Source: Stramenopiles sp. TOSAG23-6 (Eukaryota; Sar). Taken from it: a stretch of DNA of 11,254 nt. The translations under genes were made by a program, and so were the position numbers. Position 1 is the stretch's first letter. Every line of letters starts with the position of its first letter. Below the pieces are notes generated by a model. The model was not told the DNA's origin. It made no database searches and saw only the letters and a program-made list of their open reading frames with translations. The stretch is taken from NCBI GenBank assembly GCA_900128565.1, contig LT636274.1:1-11254 (forward strand), read 5' to 3'. Below are positions 7,365-11,254 of this stretch, one piece after another.

Positions 7365-10301
7365 ATGTCGAATGATCTATGGCGCTGCAAAGTTATTGAC
7401 ATTGCAACTCGTTCACAAAAAATGATTCGAGTGTGCCGTGAGCATTATTTAAGAGATGATATAAACTGTGGCTCGGAGTTAGTTGACGAATCTGATATGG
7501 GAAGTCATGCTGTACCAGTGCTCTCCAAGAGACCTTTTAACTCACGATACTTAGTAATTGATACAAACGTTGCATTACACCAAATAGATTTATTAGAGCA
7601 AAACTGTGCTCCTTTATGTGATGCTATTATTCCAGAGACTACTTTGGCTGAAGTGAAACACAACGACGTTGGCATTTACAAGAGATTAGTTGCTCTCATT
7701 AGAGATAATACTCGTCGTTTTTTCCTTTTCGCTAACGAACATCACCGGTCTACATATGCCGATCAGGAGAATGATGAATCACCTAACGATTACAATGACC
7801 GTTTGATTCGTGGAGTTGCTTCTTGGTATGCAAAAAAATTTGAAGGTATATTGAATATTTTACTTTTGACGGATGACAGAGAAAATTTACATAGAGCAAA
7901 GATGGACGGTGTTGAAGCGTCCACCGTGCAAAATTTCGTGGATAAATTGGCGGATGAATATCCAGAATTAGTCCCTCTTGTTGCCACATATGTTGCGAGT
8001 GGGAGTAATAAACGTCGGGGTATGAAGAAAACGAAAAATAAAGGAAATAAACAATTGAAGAAATCCTCAGTGAAAGGTCATTTACAGAATGGAGCAAAGT
8101 TCAGAGATTATTGGCCTGAAGAAGCAGTTACTGCTGGGTTGAAAGATGGAACATTAGTTGAAGCTGTTTTGCGACAGAACAAATACCATTGGCGTGAAGC
8201 AACAGCAGTAATGAAATCATCTGATGGTGAAGAGGTTCTTATCAAATTATCTAGTAGGGAGCATATAAACCGAGCTGTTGATGGGGATATTTGTATTATT
8301 CAGCTTATTGACAAAGATGACAAAATGGATATCGATGGTGACGTTGATGCTAAAGATAAAAACTCAAAACAAATATCCCAAAAACCATCTGAAGATTCTA
8401 CAGATGTGTATGGTTGTGTAATCTCTGTAGTAAAACGGAATTGGCGTCAACTATGTGGAACAATTAAAAAAGAAGACTTTATTGTTGGAGACCGCGCCGT
8501 CTTTATCCCCCGAGACTCACGATTTCCAAATACAATTATAAAAACTCGTCAAAGGGATATTCTTGAAGGGAAATGGATTGTAGTTGCATTAGATTCGTGG
8601 GGTGTTTTTAGTAGCTTCCCTGATGGCCATTATGTGCGGACAATTGGAGATGTTAGAGATAAGGATATTGAGTCTCAAGTTATTCTATTAGAACATGAAA
8701 TCCCAACTGAAGCATTTTCTCCTGCTGTCTTACAATGTTTACCACCACCTGACTTTAAAATTACTGCAGAAAATGCGAATGATCGTGTAGATCTTCGACA
8801 TCTTACAGTATGTAGTATAGATCCTCCAGGCTGCAAAGATATAGATGATGCTCTTCATGCCAGAGTTTTGCCAAATGGTAATATTGAATGTGGAGTCCAT
8901 ATCGCAGATGTGACTTATTTTGTTCGTCCTGGAACGGCCATTGACGAAGAAGCAAAACGAAGATCTACGACAACATATATTGTAGAACGGAGACTTGATA
9001 TGCTTCCAGGTTTACTCACTGAAACGTTATGCAGTGTGAAACCAAACGTTGATCGTTTTGTATTTTCATGTATATGGCAGTTAGATCCGGTAACCTTAAA
9101 AAAGATTCCTGGTCCAGATGGTATAAAGTTTCATCGTAGTATTGTACATTCCCGTGCAGGTCTTACTTATGGACAAGCGCAGGAGTTTTTGGATGATCCT
9201 TCGCGTGAAAGTGATATCGCTACATCGGTTCGCTTGTTGGCAAAAATATCAAGAACTTTGCGATCTCGACGTATTGCAGCTGGTGCTCTTACTTTAGCTT
9301 CACCTGAAGTTAGATTTCAAATGAATGAAGAGACAAATGATCCGACATCAGTGAAAATGTATCAAATGGTAGAAGCCAATCATGTTGTTGAAGAATTTAT
9401 GCTTTTAGCAAATATTGCTGTGGCTCAACAAATCAAAGATTTTTTTCCGTCATTTGCTTTACTACGACGACATCCTCAACCCTCACGTCGTCGATTCGAT
9501 GAATTATTACACGCTGCTAGTATTGCTGGAGTGGAACTTAAAGTTGATACTTCGCTCGCTCTTGCACAATCTCTTGATAAGGCAGTTCGTGATGATGATC
9601 CAATGTTCAATAAAATTATTCGGATTCTTGCTACTCGGTGCATGAATCAGGCAGTATACTTTTGTTCCGGTGAAAGAACCCCCGATGAATACCGACATTA
9701 TGGTCTCGCAACGCCAATATATACACATTTTACGTCACCAATTCGTCGCTATGCTGATGTTGTTGCACATCGTATGCTAGCTGCTAGTATTGGTATTGAG
9801 CCAATGCCCGCAATGTATAATGATAAAGCCCGCATTCACAATGTTTGTGAAATTATTAACAAACGTAGTTATGCAGCACAAATGGCGGGTCGCGATTCCA
9901 CACAGTTGTATACACGCGTATTTTTTAAAGATAACCCAATGATAGTTGAAGGTGTTGTCTTACGAGTAAGAGCATCTGGTGTTGGTGTCATAGTTCTAAA
10001 ATACGGATTTGAAGGTTTTGTACGACTTGGTGGCTCTGATTTATCAAAACAACAATCTGAAGAAGCTGGACAATGCCGACGCTCTACGGAGGAAAATGAT
10101 TGGACTCTTGATGAGAAAAATTTAGCATTGTCATCAAGAAATGGACAGAAAATTGGTGTATTTGACAAAATTATGATAAGGGTCNGCGTCAAGGAATCAG
10201 AAGCGTATCGTGATGAAGTATTATTAGAGTTAGTTGGAAATAAAAAAGATGAAGATGATGTTAATAGTAGAAAGAAGAAGAAACGTAAAATTAAAAAGTA
10301 A
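7365..10301 (+). CDS. DIS3: DIS3/RRP44, catalytic subunit of the RNA exosome (right-arm copy)
   Basis: Identical in sequence to the 382-3318 copy, including the undetermined codon, and encoding the same 978-residue PIN-CSD1-CSD2-RNB-S1 protein. ATG is at 7365-7367 (context cgtcATGt) and TAA at 10299-10301. The PIN acidic residues (LVIDTNVALHQID, IPETTLAEV, NDRLIRG, LLTDDREN) and the RNB acidic cluster (IDPPGCKDIDDAL) are all present, so both nuclease activities are expected if the protein is made. It is convergent with the RG gene at 10357. Because it has no difference from the left copy, it gives no evidence for a second gene. Confidence 0.95.
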   Translation: MSNDLWRCKVIDIATRSQKMIRVCREHYLRDDINCGSELVDESDMGSHAVPVLSKRPFNSRYLVIDTNVALHQIDLLEQNCAPLCDAIIPETTLAEVKHNDVGIYKRLVALIRDNTRRFFLFANEHHRSTYADQENDESPNDYNDRLIRGVASWYAKKFEGILNILLLTDDRENLHRAKMDGVEASTVQNFVDKLADEYPELVPLVATYVASGSNKRRGMKKTKNKGNKQLKKSSVKGHLQNGAKFRDYWPEEAVTAGLKDGTLVEAVLRQNKYHWREATAVMKSSDGEEVLIKLSSREHINRAVDGDICIIQLIDKDDKMDIDGDVDAKDKNSKQISQKPSEDSTDVYGCVISVVKRNWRQLCGTIKKEDFIVGDRAVFIPRDSRFPNTIIKTRQRDILEGKWIVVALDSWGVFSSFPDGHYVRTIGDVRDKDIESQVILLEHEIPTEAFSPAVLQCLPPPDFKITAENANDRVDLRHLTVCSIDPPGCKDIDDALHARVLPNGNIECGVHIADVTYFVRPGTAIDEEAKRRSTTTYIVERRLDMLPGLLTETLCSVKPNVDRFVFSCIWQLDPVTLKKIPGPDGIKFHRSIVHSRAGLTYGQAQEFLDDPSRESDIATSVRLLAKISRTLRSRRIAAGALTLASPEVRFQMNEETNDPTSVKMYQMVEANHVVEEFMLLANIAVAQQIKDFFPSFALLRRHPQPSRRRFDELLHAASIAGVELKVDTSLALAQSLDKAVRDDDPMFNKIIRILATRCMNQAVYFCSGERTPDEYRHYGLATPIYTHFTSPIRRYADVVAHRMLAASIGIEPMPAMYNDKARIHNVCEIINKRSYAAQMAGRDSTQLYTRVFFKDNPMIVEGVVLRVRASGVGVIVLKYGFEGFVRLGGSDLSKQQSEEAGQCRRSTEENDWTLDEKNLALSSRNGQKIGVFDKIMIRVXVKESEAYRDEVLLELVGNKKDEDDVNSRKKKKRKIKK
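10185..10185. other. Ambiguous base (N) in DIS3, right copy
   Basis: The only N of the right arm is the exact mirror of base 498 (498 + 10185 = 10683). Confidence 0.98.
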
Positions 10302-10320
10302 ATAAATCGATTCGTTTATT
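10301..10320. terminator. Overlapping bidirectional poly(A) signals (right copy)
   Basis: Mirror of 363-382: AATAAA on the plus strand at 10301-10306, overlapping the last base of the DIS3 stop, and AATAAA on the minus strand at 10320-10315 for the RG gene. Confidence 0.63.
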
Positions 10321-10356
10321 AAAAATACAGTCAATCCTAATGCTTATGATTTAGTT

Positions 10357-11254
10357 CTATCGAGATACTCCACCTCCTCTACCCCTGCCTCTACCTCTGC
10401 CCCTACCTCTACCTCTACCTCTGCCTCTGCCTCTGCCTCTGCCCATTTGTATTTGAGTAGTATTGGCACCATTTATAATAGCACGCTCTGCCGCTTCGAG
10501 TTCGTCCTTGACATCCTGTAATTCTTTAGCCTTTTGCTTTGCTTGTTCATTTGCAAGTTTTTTTTGCTCCTTTGCAAGTTTCTTGGCATCTTTAGCTTTC
10601 TGTTTCGCTAATTGTTTAGCTTGTTTTGCTGCTTTTTTCTCTTGTTTCTTCTCTTGTCTCGTTTTCTTTCGATGTATCTTCTTCTCAACTCCTTTCAATT
10701 CGCTCTCAGCAAAATGAAGCAGCGCTTCCTCGGCGTCTTTGAATCGTCCATGATTCTGGTTTGATATTTCGCGTTTGTAGCGCCTTTGGCGCTCTAATTT
10801 GTGCACTAAAGCTATATTAGCAGCAACTTTTCGAGCCCTGTTACCTCGCGCATGCCTTTGAATCATCGTGACAGCTTTCATGCGAATCCATTTTCTACGT
10901 CGCTCTGCTTTCTCCGATTTCTTTCTATTCTGTTTCTCTGCAATCCTGTTTTCTCTATCCATCTTCTTCTGAAACTTTTTTTGACGTTTTGCTTTCATAT
11001 CTTCTGGTCTAGATCCTTTCAATGGTTTTAGAATAACAGGAGGTCTCTCTGGGCGAACTAAATCTAAGGATGGTCGACTTGGACTTTTTGCCCCCATTTG
11101 CAGCACATAATCAGTGAATTTGTCAATCTCATCTTGATTTGCAGAAATGGACTCTTCAGCAGCCGTTATTTGGTCATTTAATTCTATTACTAGCTTTCCA
11201 GAAGATACATCGAAAGAAAACGAGACAAGAGAAGAAACAAGAGAAAAAAGCAGC
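10357..11254 (-). CDS. IQ-motif, lysine-rich, RG-repeat protein, 5'-incomplete (right-arm copy plus unique extension)
   Basis: The function is not recognised. The frame runs leftward to TAG at 10359-10357 and is open, without an ATG, back to the contig end. The believable coding part starts at about 11199; beyond it the frame runs antisense through the 55-bp overlap. The first in-frame ATG is 11097-11095 and a GTG lies at 11106, but the 31 codons upstream look coding (VIELNDQITAAEESISANQD and on), so the true start is probably beyond the junction. Order of parts: Glu/Gln-rich helix; Pro-rich RPERPPVILKPLKG; Lys/Arg-rich helix; a perfect IQ motif IQRHARGNRAR (IQxxxRGxxxR, 10831-10863); a long Lys/Gln/Ala helix; 11 GR repeats. 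These suggest calmodulin binding through IQ and RNA or protein binding through RG. It is convergent with DIS3. Confidence 0.75.
   Translation of the reverse strand, partial: LLFSLVSSLVSFSFDVSSGKLVIELNDQITAAEESISANQDEIDKFTDYVLQMGAKSPSRPSLDLVRPERPPVILKPLKGSRPEDMKAKRQKKFQKKMDRENRIAEKQNRKKSEKAERRRKWIRMKAVTMIQRHARGNRARKVAANIALVHKLERQRRYKREISNQNHGRFKDAEEALLHFAESELKGVEKKIHRKKTRQEKKQEKKAAKQAKQLAKQKAKDAKKLAKEQKKLANEQAKQKAKELQDVKDELEAAERAIINGANTTQIQMGRGRGRGRGRGRGRGRGRGRGRGGGVSR
10378..10443 (-). repeat. GGNAGR hexanucleotide repeat encoding (GR)11, right copy
   Basis: Mirror of 240-305, encoding the Gly-Arg tail of the IQ/RG protein. Confidence 0.9.
10683..11199. other. Unique 517-bp segment outside the inverted repeat
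   Basis: This is the only single-copy DNA in the window. It is wholly occupied on the minus strand by the 5'-ward part of the IQ/RG gene. In the closed circle it is the loop joining the outer ends of the two arms: its left edge continues the gene naturally (codons E-K-K-I-H), while its right edge meets base 1 in inverted orientation. Confidence 0.85.
11200..11254 (+). repeat. Terminal direct repeat, right copy (contig overlap)
   Basis: Identical to bases 1-55. The match begins immediately after the CTTTCC that ends the unique segment and runs to the last base, so the contig can be closed into a circle of 11,199 bp. Confidence 0.93.

Larger units (their letters stand above)
1..10682. repeat. 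Perfect giant inverted repeat (palindrome), two 5,341-bp arms
   Basis: Each base x in 1-5341 is the complement of base 10683-x. All gene pairs have identical translations and mirrored coordinates, and directly compared stretches at the outer ends, centre and promoter match without a mismatch. The centre lies between 5341 and 5342 with no unpaired loop. Symmetry stops abruptly at the outer edge, because base 11199 (upstream of base 1 in the closed circle) does not pair with 10683. Even the ambiguous base is mirrored. This is either a real recent inverted duplication or, more likely, a fold-back chimera or assembly artefact. The right-arm genes should therefore not be counted as independent paralogues. 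Confidence 0.97.

Noticed and set aside
1-10682. Mobile element or viral genome with long terminal inverted repeats
   Set aside because: There is no transposase, integrase, polymerase or capsid gene, and no target-site duplication. All contents are ordinary nuclear genes, broken at the symmetry edges.
10463-10717. Plus-strand open frame rich in Ser, Phe, Cys and Ala
   Set aside because: It is the antisense shadow of the Lys/Gln/Ala-rich helix of the IQ/RG gene. The repetitive AAG/CAA codons leave the opposite strand free of stops.
11185-11204. Intron acceptor (CTTTCCAG then AAG) on the plus strand at the circular junction
   Set aside because: It resembles a 3' splice site in phase with the left RG fragment. 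However, the same bases are coding on the minus strand and the site falls exactly on the join, so coincidence is more likely.
1-11254. Ciliate-type palindromic macronuclear chromosome
   Set aside because: TAA and TAG are used as stops, no telomeric repeats are present at any edge, and genes are cut rather than whole.

Overview
The window is nuclear DNA from a eukaryote with compact genes. The evidence is a complete DIS3/RRP44 exosome nuclease, the start of a CAMTA-type transcription factor (CG-1, TIG and ankyrin domains), AATAAA poly(A) signals, GTRNGT-type intron donors and an IQ/RG-repeat protein. The DNA is AT-rich, stops are standard, coding regions are nearly intronless, and genes sit about 55 bp apart at their 3' ends. 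CAMTA proteins rule out fungi and bacteria. The combination of few introns, small spacers and a CAMTA fits an oomycete or other stramenopile-like protist best, but the sequence does not prove a lineage.

Layout: the window is dominated by one perfect inverted repeat. Bases 1-5341 are mirrored in 5342-10682 (x pairs with 10683-x), with no spacer at the centre. Each arm carries, from outside to inside: the 3' part of an IQ/lysine-rich/RG-repeat gene; a 55-bp convergent 3' junction with overlapping poly(A) signals; DIS3; a 301-bp divergent promoter region; and a CAMTA gene cut off at the centre inside what looks like its second intron. A unique 517-bp stretch (10683-11199) extends the right-hand RG gene toward its 5' end. 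The last 55 bases (11200-11254) repeat the first 55 exactly, so the contig closes on itself as an 11,199-bp circle.

The large-scale architecture is suspect. The two arms share a single ambiguous base at mirrored positions (498 and 10185). The terminal overlap is exactly 55 bp, an odd k-mer-like length. Both fold-back points fall inside genes and break them. The simplest reading is a single-copy locus (RG gene, DIS3, CAMTA) that was folded back by an amplification chimera or by an assembler following a self-complementary path. A real palindromic or dumbbell-derived element remains possible and would be remarkable.

Functionally these are housekeeping and regulatory genes: RNA turnover by the nuclear exosome, a DNA-binding regulator that normally senses calcium/calmodulin, and a putative RNA-binding protein with a calmodulin-binding IQ motif. 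No defence system, mobile element, CRISPR array or RNA gene is visible. The most interesting protein-level point is that DIS3 keeps all its nuclease residues but lacks two of the three cysteines of the usual N-terminal CR3 motif.
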